Shown piece by piece: positions 1 through 6,351 of a stretch of DNA of 11,809 bases (the stretch's first letter is position 1; every line of letters begins with the position of its first letter). The stretch comes from Legionella genomosp. 1. GTDB taxonomy: Bacteria; Pseudomonadota; Gammaproteobacteria; Legionellales; Legionellaceae. Where the stretch lies: positions 1 to 11,809 of the forward strand of contig CAMDBQ010000025.1 in assembly GCA_945889365.1 (NCBI GenBank), written 5' to 3'. Below the pieces are notes generated by a model. The model did not search any database. It saw only the letters and a program-made list of their open reading frames with translations, and was not told the DNA's origin. The position numbers and the translations under genes are program-made.

Positions 1-691
1 CATATTTATTGAATAATAATGAGGGACTGGCAGGCTGATACTTCTGGGCAATAAAACAATAAAAACCTGCAGGAAAAGGCCAAATCATTTTTCCCATCTC
101 ATTAAAAAATTCCATATTATGTATTAACGCTTTGTTAGCTACTGGAGGAATATAATAAAAGCTGCTCAACATACATTGAGAATAGCCGCGAGATATTAAG
201 GCATTTTTTAGAGATAGTGATGACGTTAGTGTACCTTTGGCAGACCCAAAGCAATGTACCCCTCCCCAACGGACCCCTGCTCCCCAAAAACTCCAAGGGT
301 TAACACCAAAAAAAACCACATAACCCATTGGTTTTAAAACACGATCAATTTCATCAAGGGGGTTTTTATCATGATCAAACGCCTCTAACGTCAGCGGCGC
401 AATAACGCAATCCACACTATCTCGGTCGAGGGGTAATGATGTTAGCGATGAAACGAGCGCTGATCTTGACGATTCTTCACATGGGCTTATCATCCATTTA
501 TACCGAAAACGTAGATCAGGTAACCACAAATTTTCGGCACAGCTGCCTAACTGTAACAAAGATTCCCCACTAAATAAGGCGCTGGGCGCCTTTAATTCCG
601 AAGCAAACGCTTGTGCCACGCGGGAACCCTGCGGCGTTTTAAACCAGTTATTCAGCGCACGGTATTTAGCAGCTTGCTCATCCAGAATCAA
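1..691 (-). CDS. Class I SAM-dependent methyltransferase, YafS-like (partial, runs off left edge)
   Basis: An open minus-strand frame of about 230 codons has no stop between 691 and the window edge, so the C-terminus is missing. It begins MILDEQAAKYRALNNWF and resembles the Methyltransf_11 family next to gloB/rnhA in many gammaproteobacteria (E. coli YafS type). Supporting motifs are LLQLGSCAENLWLP at the usual SAM-binding motif I position, DSVDCVIAPLTLE (post-motif II), DEIDRVLKPMGYVVFFGVNPWSFWG (motif III and the NPWS signature) and a trailing aromatic-rich segment. Motif I lacks the usual GxGxG, which is common in this subfamily. The substrate is unknown. No ATG suits the start. I chose TTG at 691 because a GAG lies about 9 nt upstream and the protein then starts at the conserved block; GTG at 730 would add 13 residues. 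A possible -10 (TATGAT, minus 727-722) lies upstream. Family call fairly sure, start uncertain. Confidence 0.8.
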   Translation of the reverse strand, partial: MILDEQAAKYRALNNWFKTPQGSRVAQAFASELKAPSALFSGESLLQLGSCAENLWLPDLRFRYKWMISPCEESSRSALVSSLTSLPLDRDSVDCVIAPLTLEAFDHDKNPLDEIDRVLKPMGYVVFFGVNPWSFWGAGVRWGGVHCFGSAKGTLTSSLSLKNALISRGYSQCMLSSFYYIPPVANKALIHNMEFFNEMGKMIWPFPAGFYCFIAQKYQPASPSLLFNKY

Positions 692-746
692 GGTGAATAT
701 CTCAGATTTAATTAGACTTCTATCATACACGGTTAATTCACCGCAT

Positions 747-767
747 AAAACCTGTAGCGCTTACAGG
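747..767 (-). terminator. Probable rho-independent terminator of the hipBST operon
   Basis: Read on the minus strand, about 30 nt after the hipT stop, a 6-bp perfect stem (CCTGTA/TACAGG, 751-756 and 762-767) with a 5-nt loop is followed directly by four T residues (750-747). The stem is short, so termination may be partial. It separates hipT from the co-directional methyltransferase gene. Confidence 0.55.
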
Positions 768-795
768 GCTCCCGAATGATTTTTAGGTCAGGGCG

Positions 796-1737
796 TCACC
801 CCCAAATTCGATTGCATCGCTCATCCAATAACGCCAGGTACTTGTTTTTCATTGCATCCGATAAAAAGCTACGATTGATCAAGCTATTCCAAGTTGGCAG
901 AGCTCTGTATGTCTGATCAAACACATTGGTTATTGTCGTCGTATTTAATTGCAACCGTTCAATAGCAAAATGCTCAATAAAATCGCGTCGCTTCAAATTA
1001 TTTTTCTTGCCATTTAACGGCAATGCCAGCTCTTCTTTTGTATTTTTTTTGGCGATGGTTGTATTTAGCAAATCATATGCCGGAGATAATCCAATTTGTT
1101 GCTTTCGAGTAATAAGCGAGAAATTTTTCAGGTGCATGTCTTCATTTCCCACCAGGAAATTAAACAGCGTCAATTTAAACAACTTAGCGGACTCAATTTT
1201 TGGAAAACTGCAAAACCCTGAATTTGCAACCAGTTCCGCTACTTTTTCCATCGAGCTGCTGTATTTTGTGTCACGACCTAACTGCGACAATTGAGCAAAA
1301 TCTTCTACTGAACATTTTTTTTTATGGTTCGTTCGATCAAATCGCTTAATAAAATAAGTCATGCTGTTATCTTTAGAGTAAACCAATCCATGCACAGGAA
1401 CTTCAATATCAATTGTAGCGGCCAATGACATGGTTACCGCCTCGTTTTCCGGAAGCTCCGGGTAATACTCACTTTGCGGCTTTAAAATGTATTGGCCGTA
1501 TTGATCGATGATCTCAAAACACTGATCTTTGATATTTAATACAGCGCTTAGTTTTGTTTGAACACCTTGAATCGACATGTTCCCCGCGCGTGCGATTGCC
1601 TCCATTCGCTGTTCAGCAGCACTGAATACTAATGGATTGAGATGATCCAATCGAGGCGAAAGCATGCGTAATCCGCGCTGAGAATATATTTCTTTGCTGG
1701 TATCTATGTCTTCATAGGTGATTGGGCAGCGCTTCAT
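796..1737 (-). CDS. hipT: HipT serine/threonine kinase toxin of a HipBST module
   Basis: This 313-residue protein matches the HipA kinase core without its N-terminal subdomain, which is encoded separately by the preceding gene; that split defines HipBST systems. Visible elements are a Gly-rich loop MSIQGVQTKLS (residues 54-64), an ATP-contacting Lys86 in YILKP, a catalytic loop VGNEDMHLKNFSLI (Asp200, Lys204, Asn205) and a metal-binding SPAYDLL (Asp222). All catalytic residues are present, so it should be active. HipA-family toxins phosphorylate aminoacyl-tRNA synthetases (GltX for HipA, TrpS for E. coli HipT) and halt translation; the target here is unknown. Ser55 aligns with the regulatory autophosphorylated serine of HipA (Ser150), and the second serine of the E. 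coli HipT loop is Gln57 here. The start overlaps the hipS stop by 4 nt (ATGA), implying coupled translation. A run of nine A residues (coding strand, 1323-1315) encodes Lys139-141. Confidence 0.92.
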   Translation of the reverse strand: MKRCPITYEDIDTSKEIYSQRGLRMLSPRLDHLNPLVFSAAEQRMEAIARAGNMSIQGVQTKLSAVLNIKDQCFEIIDQYGQYILKPQSEYYPELPENEAVTMSLAATIDIEVPVHGLVYSKDNSMTYFIKRFDRTNHKKKCSVEDFAQLSQLGRDTKYSSSMEKVAELVANSGFCSFPKIESAKLFKLTLFNFLVGNEDMHLKNFSLITRKQQIGLSPAYDLLNTTIAKKNTKEELALPLNGKKNNLKRRDFIEHFAIERLQLNTTTITNVFDQTYRALPTWNSLINRSFLSDAMKNKYLALLDERCNRIWG

Positions 1738-2042
1738 TTCAGCTCCTCAATACTAACTGCACCGACAACATCATGTCCAACATGCAATAACTGTCCGAAT
1801 AAATCATTTTTATCCAGCTTGTATTTGCGCACCAAGGCTTCAAGCAAAATGCCTTCCGGTAACAGGCCTTCAAAAAAAGGGGGAAATGTATTGAATTCAT
1901 ATTTTTTTTTAGTGACCGGCATCGTCAGTGAAATCGGTGCGCCAGCATAATGATCGGTGTAAGTGACATGATATTGCATATCACCCTCCGCTAATATTCC
2001 AGCCTCAATGCCATGAACATATATGCGTGCTTTTCTCATCAT
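1734..2042 (-). CDS. hipS: HipS, HipA N-terminal subdomain-like antitoxin of HipBST
   Basis: The 102-residue product corresponds to the N-subdomain 1 (Couple_hipA) region of full-length HipA. It shows the expected blocks YHVTYTDHYAGAPISLTMPV (residues 24-43), FPPFFEGLLPEG (53-64) and DLFGQLLHVGHDVVGAVSI (80-98). In characterised HipBST systems HipS binds and neutralises HipT. It overlaps hipB by 4 nt upstream and hipT by 4 nt downstream, so all three proteins are probably made from one mRNA by coupled translation. The gene begins with tandem ATG codons (2042 and 2039); the first lies in the ATGA overlap. Nine A residues in a row (coding strand, 1910-1902) encode Lys45-47. The protein contains no tryptophan, although a HipS tryptophan has been reported to reach the HipT active site in the E. 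coli complex. Confidence 0.9.
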   Translation of the reverse strand: MMRKARIYVHGIEAGILAEGDMQYHVTYTDHYAGAPISLTMPVTKKKYEFNTFPPFFEGLLPEGILLEALVRKYKLDKNDLFGQLLHVGHDVVGAVSIEELK

Positions 2043-2263
2043 TCACCGTCCGGCATTTGTGGGAACGGGGGTTCCAGTTTCATTTGAATATTCAAGGTAT
2101 CCAGAACATTTAGCAATGTATTCAACTGAATTGTTTGCTTCGCTTTTTCAATATCAAATACAGCGGTTTTACCAACACCGGCCAGCTGAGCTAATTCTTG
2201 CTGCGATAGCCCGCTTTTTTTGCGATAGTAAACCACCATCTTGGCTATTTCTTCAGAAGTCAT
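2039..2263 (-). CDS. hipB: HipB-like XRE-family DNA-binding antitoxin/repressor
   Basis: A 74-residue protein dominated by one Cro/C1-type helix-turn-helix: SGLSQQELAQLAGVGKTAVF at residues 17-36, followed by DIEKAKQTIQLNTLLNVLDTLNI, the typical closing helices of the XRE fold. The C-terminal tail is short and hydrophobic or acidic (MKLEPPFPQMPDGE). It is first in the operon, as in known HipBST loci, and should dimerise and repress its own promoter. A plausible ribosome site (AAGGG, about 10 nt upstream of ATG) supports the start. The upstream intergenic region carries three matching inverted repeats that are the likely operators. It is transcribed divergently from pilB. Confidence 0.92.
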   Translation of the reverse strand: MTSEEIAKMVVYYRKKSGLSQQELAQLAGVGKTAVFDIEKAKQTIQLNTLLNVLDTLNIQMKLEPPFPQMPDGE

Positions 2264-2292
2264 GCTTCATACCCTTATATTTAACGCCTTAA

Positions 2293-2310
2293 TTACTGTT
2301 ATAGCAGTAA
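2293..2310. promoter_or_regulatory. Candidate HipB operator 1 (hipB-proximal)
   Basis: The inverted repeat TTACTG-TTATAG-CAGTAA has perfect 6-bp arms around a 6-bp spacer and lies 30 bp upstream of the hipB start. On the minus strand its centre contains TATAAC (2303-2298), a good -10 hexamer for hipB, although no convincing -35 lies 16-18 bp upstream. A repressor bound here would block polymerase. It is the most symmetric of three copies at 71-bp intervals. Confidence 0.7.
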
Positions 2311-2363
2311 TAAGTAGGAATAGATAGATTGGATAGTGTTTTTCAAAGTAAAAACCATGGAAA

Positions 2364-2381
2364 TCACTGTCTTAGCAGTAA
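2364..2381. promoter_or_regulatory. Candidate HipB operator 2 (central)
   Basis: TCACTG-TCTTAG-CAGTAA has the same 18-bp architecture as operator 1. The inner CACTG/CAGT core is conserved and the left arm has one mismatch. It starts exactly 71 bp from operator 1 and 71 bp from operator 3. On its right it shares the extension AATG with operator 3. Confidence 0.65.
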
Positions 2382-2434
2382 AATGTTTGATTTTTTCTTT
2401 TTTGAGGCGATAGCTGCATGATAATCGACCCGTT

Positions 2435-2452
2435 CTACTGCTTTGGCAGTAA
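2435..2452. promoter_or_regulatory. Candidate HipB operator 3 (pilB-proximal)
   Basis: CTACTG-CTTTGG-CAGTAA is the third copy of the TACTG-N6-CAGTA repeat, with one mismatched outer position. It overlaps the -35 hexamer of the predicted pilB promoter (2443-2448), so binding of HipB here could repress or modulate pilBCD as well as hipBST. Confidence 0.65.
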
Positions 2453-2471
2453 AATGCTGACGCGGTGTAAT
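2443..2471 (+). promoter_or_regulatory. Predicted sigma70-type promoter of pilBCD
   Basis: TTGGCA (2443-2448) is separated by exactly 17 bp from TGTAAT (2466-2471), each with five of six bases matching consensus if TTGACA and TATAAT are taken as reference. Transcription would begin near 2478, giving a leader of about 47 nt to the ATG at 2525. The -35 lies inside operator 3. Confidence 0.55.
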
Positions 2472-2524
2472 TGATTGAGACAACCCAGATAAACTGTTGG
2501 TGATTGTACAAGTTTCCGTTTACA

Positions 2525-4183
2525 ATGAGCCAGCATTTACAACTCATCATGGACGCTATGAAACTTACTCACTTGCAGGGTATTGCCCAGCTTTTGGTGC
2601 AAATCAATCTTTTGGATACAAAAAAGGCTGTTTTTTTTCAGCAGGCTGCTTTAAATAGCAAACTTAGTCTGTTGGCATATCTGGTTAATCACAATATTAT
2701 CTGTTCAACGGTAATCGCATCATCCATTGCACGCTATTTTGACGTGCCCATTTTCGACCTGGATGGTTTTGATATCACATCCATCCCTACTGCATTAATT
2801 AATGAACATCTGATTCAACGTCACCGTATCGTGCCTTTATTTACAAAAAACAATCTATTATATGTAGCAACCGAGGATCCAAGCCAACACGATGCCATCA
2901 AAGAGATTCAATTTCATACTGGGCTGCACGTTTCACCTCTGGTAGTCGAAACAAATAAACTAACCGGGTTAATTAATCAGTTACTGCATCAAAATGAAAA
3001 GAAGGGACTAGCTGACACCGTTAGCGAATCAATTAATGATGATACTGATACCACTGATCACTCCTATAACGATGAACCCGTTGTTAAATTTATTAACCGC
3101 TTAATATTTGATGCCATTGAGCAAGGTGCTTCAGACATTCACTTTGAACCCTATGAGCACGAATATCGAATTCGATATCGCCAAGACGGCTTACTCGTAG
3201 CCATTGCATCCCCTCCGCCTACCCTGTCAGCTCGTATTACAGCACGAATCAAAGTAATGGCACATTTAGACATTTCCGAACGGCGCGTACCTCAAGATGG
3301 CCGTTTTAGAATGCCTATTTCGCAGGCGGATTCAATCCATTTTCGCGTCAGTACCTGTCCAACGGTGGGGGGGGAGAAAATTGTCATGCGTATATTGGAT
3401 ACTAAATTGACCACGCCTGAGATCGACACCTTGGGTTTTATGCCACAACAGAAATCGCACTTTTTAGCTGCCATCGATCGTCCACAAGGCATGGTATTGG
3501 TTACCGGTCCCACTGGCAGTGGGAAAACCATGACGCTGTATTCTGCATTAAACATCCTGAATACGGGTGAAAAAAACGTCTCGACTGTTGAAGACCCCGT
3601 TGAAATTAACGTACATGGAATTAACCAGGTCAATGTTAACCCCAAAGCGGGTCTTAATTTCGCAGGAACCTTGCGGGCATTTTTACGCCAAGATCCGGAT
3701 GTTATTATGATTGGTGAGATACGGGATCTGGAAACCGCAGAAATTGCCATAAAAGCTTCACAAACCGGGCATCTGGTTTTATCAACATTGCACACTAACA
3801 GCGCTGCCGAAACGTTAACACGCTTGGTTAATATGGGGGTTCCTGCATTTAATATTGCCAGCTCGGTCAGTTTGATTGTCGCACAACGCTTGGTTAGACG
3901 GCTCTGCCCCGCGTGCAAAATCATTCGAGACGATCTGAACCCATCCTATAAAGCTCAAGGATGCAACCTATGTACTGATGGCTATCGTGGTCGAATGGCC
4001 TTATTTGAGGTCATGCCCATCACCAAGACCATTGCCCAGATGATCGTCTCAGGCGAGCACTCTGTTGATCTGCTCAAACAGGCTCAAGCTGAAGGCATGA
4101 TAACGATCTATGAAACGGGCATTGAGAAAATCAAACTGGGGCTGACCAGCATTGAAGAAATAAATCGGATCATGGCTGATTAA
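2525..4183 (+). CDS. pilB: Type IV pilus assembly (extension) ATPase PilB
   Basis: PilB is the hexameric cytoplasmic ATPase that drives pilin polymerisation. The N-terminal T2SSE_N domain (LQGIAQLLVQINLL, ARYFDVPIFDLDGFD, IQRHRIVPLF) is followed by a GspE/PilB ATPase core: Walker A GPTGSGKT at 3506-3529, Asp box TVEDPVEI, Walker B DVIMIGEIRD and His box GHLVLSTLHTN. A CPAC...CNLC tetracysteine zinc site follows (codons at 3905, 3914, 3962 and 3971). Length, about 550 residues, is normal. The start is uncertain because no candidate has a clear ribosome site. ATG at 2525 is used here; TTG 2504, ATG 2549 or ATG 2558 are alternatives, and comparison with Pseudomonas PilB favours 2549 or 2558. It is first in an operon with pilC (4-nt gap) and pilD. 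An eight-G run at 3367-3374 and an eight-T run at 2631-2638 lie in frame. Confidence 0.95.
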   Translation: MSQHLQLIMDAMKLTHLQGIAQLLVQINLLDTKKAVFFQQAALNSKLSLLAYLVNHNIICSTVIASSIARYFDVPIFDLDGFDITSIPTALINEHLIQRHRIVPLFTKNNLLYVATEDPSQHDAIKEIQFHTGLHVSPLVVETNKLTGLINQLLHQNEKKGLADTVSESINDDTDTTDHSYNDEPVVKFINRLIFDAIEQGASDIHFEPYEHEYRIRYRQDGLLVAIASPPPTLSARITARIKVMAHLDISERRVPQDGRFRMPISQADSIHFRVSTCPTVGGEKIVMRILDTKLTTPEIDTLGFMPQQKSHFLAAIDRPQGMVLVTGPTGSGKTMTLYSALNILNTGEKNVSTVEDPVEINVHGINQVNVNPKAGLNFAGTLRAFLRQDPDVIMIGEIRDLETAEIAIKASQTGHLVLSTLHTNSAAETLTRLVNMGVPAFNIASSVSLIVAQRLVRRLCPACKIIRDDLNPSYKAQGCNLCTDGYRGRMALFEVMPITKTIAQMIVSGEHSVDLLKQAQAEGMITIYETGIEKIKLGLTSIEEINRIMAD

Positions 4184-4187
4184 ACAT

Positions 4188-5387
4188 ATGCACCTTAACG
4201 TTACTTATCAATGGCACGGTGTGAATCAATCCGGTGAAAAAGTCACTGGGATTATTGAGGCCGGTAATGTATTGCAGGCTAAATCTGAGCTTCGTAGGCA
4301 CGGAGTTATCACGCGACGTATCGTAAAAAAACGTCAATTCATATTAAATCAATCTATAAAACAAACCGATATCACTTTGTTCACACGGCAACTGGCAACG
4401 CTTATTAAAGCAGGCATTCCTTTAATCCGCTCATTTGATATTTTACAAAACGGTACAGGAAATCAAAAATTAAAAACCCTGATTAGAACAATCCGACAAG
4501 ATATCCAGTCGGGGTTTATGCTTGCCCAAGCATTGCGCAAACACCCTCTGTTTTTCAATGCCTTATTTTGCAACATGGTTGATGCAGGAGAGCTATCAGG
4601 ATCACTCGACACCATGCTTGACAAGATGGCCACACACAAAGAAAAGACAGCCGCCATTAAAAAGAAAGTGGTCAAGGCATTAACCTACCCGACTGCCGTG
4701 ATGTTTGTAGCTATTATTATCACATGTGGTCTGTTGATATTTGTCATTCCACAGTTTGAATCATTATTTAATAGCTTTGGCGCAGAGTTACCTGCCCTAA
4801 CGCTCTTTGTGATGCAGGTATCCAAGTTTTTTATTGCTCAATGGGGAACGCTTACCTCTATCATTTCAGTCATTATTTATGGATATATTTATGGCCACAA
4901 ACATTATCCAAAGGTCACCCACATTAATCATCAAATGAGTTTGAGGCTCCCGATTATAGGTCAAATCTTACAGAAAGCTTCGATAGCGCGATTGACGAGA
5001 ACGTTATCCATTACGCTTGCCGCGGGCCTGCCCCTAACCGAAGCATTAAAATCCGTGGCTGGTGTCACTGGAAATAATCTCTATGCACAGGCGGCGTCCA
5101 GTATTCGGGAAGAAATATCCAGCGGTCAATCCTTACAACATGCCATAAAAAACACAGGGTTATTTCCGTGTTTAGTCACCCAAATGGTCGCTGTTGGTGA
5201 GGAGTCTGGAACCTTGGAACAAATGTTGCTCAAAATAGCAGATTTTTATGAAGAAGACGTCAGTAATACTGTTGACGCCTTGAGCAGTTTACTGGAACCT
5301 GTAATCATGACAATATTAGGTTTGCTGGTTGGCAGCTTGGTAGTTGCCATGTATTTACCTATCTTGAAACTCGGTACGGTGATCTAA
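4188..5387 (+). CDS. pilC: Type IV pilus inner-membrane platform protein PilC
   Basis: PilC is the polytopic platform protein that couples PilB to the growing pilus base. The 399 residues contain two T2SF (GspF) domains, about 63-187 and 265-390, each carrying the family motif: VDAGELSGSLDTMLDKM (131-147) and VGEESGTLEQMLLKI (336-350). Hydrophobic membrane segments are at about 168-188, 221-236 and 371-391, as expected. The N-terminal soluble region (YQWHGVNQSGEKVTGIIEA) is typical of PilC. The gene starts 4 nt after the pilB stop, and its own stop abuts the pilD start, so translation is probably coupled. Length and motifs are normal, with no sign of damage. Confidence 0.95.
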   Translation: MHLNVTYQWHGVNQSGEKVTGIIEAGNVLQAKSELRRHGVITRRIVKKRQFILNQSIKQTDITLFTRQLATLIKAGIPLIRSFDILQNGTGNQKLKTLIRTIRQDIQSGFMLAQALRKHPLFFNALFCNMVDAGELSGSLDTMLDKMATHKEKTAAIKKKVVKALTYPTAVMFVAIIITCGLLIFVIPQFESLFNSFGAELPALTLFVMQVSKFFIAQWGTLTSIISVIIYGYIYGHKHYPKVTHINHQMSLRLPIIGQILQKASIARLTRTLSITLAAGLPLTEALKSVAGVTGNNLYAQAASSIREEISSGQSLQHAIKNTGLFPCLVTQMVAVGEESGTLEQMLLKIADFYEEDVSNTVDALSSLLEPVIMTILGLLVGSLVVAMYLPILKLGTVI

Positions 5388-6251
5388 ATGATGAATGAAC
5401 TGGTTTTACTCCATCCACTTGCAGCATATATTCTGGTTGGACTATTTTCGCTAGCTGTTGGAAGCTTCTTAAACGTCCTTATTTACCGCTTACCTTTGAT
5501 GCTTTACAGCGAATGGCGTATTGAGTGTCGCGAGCACCTACAGTTTCCCGAAGAGCCTGAAGAGGCCATTAATTTATTCTATCCTCGATCGTTTTGTCCC
5601 GGATGTAAAAAATTAATTAGCGCGTGGCAGAATATTCCATTATTTAGTTACCTTTTTCTGCGCGGTCGCTGTGGTCAGTGCAGGCAGCATATACCACTAC
5701 GTTACCCATTCGTAGAAGCACTTTGCATGAGTTTATCGCTCTTTGCCGCCTGGCACTTTGGCTTTACACCCACATTAATATTTGCATTGATATTTATCTG
5801 GATTTTGATAGGTCTGTTTTTTATTGATTTACAGCATAAATTACTACCTGATGGATTAAGTCTAAGTCTCTTATGGCTAGGTTTGATCGCAAACACGCAG
5901 TCGTTATTAACACCCTTGCCCGTTGCCGTATTAAGTGCTGTTGGGGCATACCTTAGCCTCTGGTTACTGATTAAAATATTTTACTTTTGTACGGGTAAAA
6001 TAGGGATGGGGAACGGTGACTTTAAATTATTCGCAGCCTTTGGTGCCTGGTTTGGTTGGACGCAGTTACCTCTGATCTTGATTTTTTCTTCGGTATCCGG
6101 CGCGGTTATCGGGCTTATTTATTTACAAATAGCAGGTAAAAATCGCGACACACAAATCCCGTTTGGTCCGTTTCTTTGTGTGGCTGGTCTTGTTTCATTG
6201 TTTTATGGAAAAGAAATTATGGATGGGTATTGGATGTTAATGATGCGTTGA
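5388..6251 (+). CDS. pilD: Prepilin peptidase/N-methyltransferase PilD
   Basis: PilD is the aspartic protease that cleaves type IV prepilin and type II pseudopilin leaders and N-methylates the new Phe1. The 287-residue protein has the membrane start ending in GSFLNVLIYRLP (25-36), a cytosolic zinc-binding methyltransferase domain with two CxxC pairs (Cys70, Cys73, Cys95, Cys98), the first catalytic Asp in FIDLQH (Asp147) and the second in GMGNGDFK (Asp211), with about seven further hydrophobic segments. Both active sites look intact. It begins with tandem ATGs (5388, 5391) immediately after the pilC stop, and a GGTG about 7 nt upstream may act as ribosome site. In Legionella PilD serves both type IV pili and type II secretion, so this operon would affect both. 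Confidence 0.95.
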   Translation: MMNELVLLHPLAAYILVGLFSLAVGSFLNVLIYRLPLMLYSEWRIECREHLQFPEEPEEAINLFYPRSFCPGCKKLISAWQNIPLFSYLFLRGRCGQCRQHIPLRYPFVEALCMSLSLFAAWHFGFTPTLIFALIFIWILIGLFFIDLQHKLLPDGLSLSLLWLGLIANTQSLLTPLPVAVLSAVGAYLSLWLLIKIFYFCTGKIGMGNGDFKLFAAFGAWFGWTQLPLILIFSSVSGAVIGLIYLQIAGKNRDTQIPFGPFLCVAGLVSLFYGKEIMDGYWMLMMR

Positions 6252-6292
6252 GAATGCAGATTATCCACAAGTCCCAAAGACATTAACTTTAA

Positions 6293-6319
6293 GTAGGGGC
6301 TCGCGGCGCGTGCCCCTAC
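6293..6319. terminator. Strong GC hairpin between converging genes (terminator or REP-like element)
   Basis: GTAGGGGC (6293-6300) pairs perfectly with GCCCCTAC (6312-6319). Inside, CGC and GCG can pair across a T/T mismatch, leaving a 3-nt loop. It sits between pilD and the opposing Sel1 gene, so it may stop transcription from both sides, but there is no clear T-tract on either strand. The GTAGGGGC...GCCCCTAC form is also typical of dispersed REP-like repeats. Nothing else is recognisable in the gap 6252-6351. Confidence 0.55.
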
Positions 6320-6351
6320 ATAAACCATCGCAGGGACGACAAACACCACGC

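Noticed and set aside
692..742. Inverted repeat GGTGAAT/ATTCACC separated by 37 nt before the methyltransferase start
   Set aside because: The arms are only 7 bp, the loop is long, and one arm probably lies upstream of the transcription start, so neither an RNA switch nor an operator is supported.
926..1294. Open plus-strand frame of 122 codons opposite hipT
   Set aside because: It is antisense to a gene with all HipA-kinase motifs and has Phe/Ser/Lys-rich content expected of a reversed frame, without a ribosome site or homology.
2299..2550. Minus-strand frame of 83 codons across the hipB-pilB control region
   Set aside because: It would cover all three operators and the pilB promoter, shows no recognisable domain, and has low-complexity composition.
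3292..3924. Minus-strand frame of 210 codons inside pilB
   Set aside because: It is the antisense shadow of the highly conserved PilB ATPase core; its composition mirrors that codon pattern.
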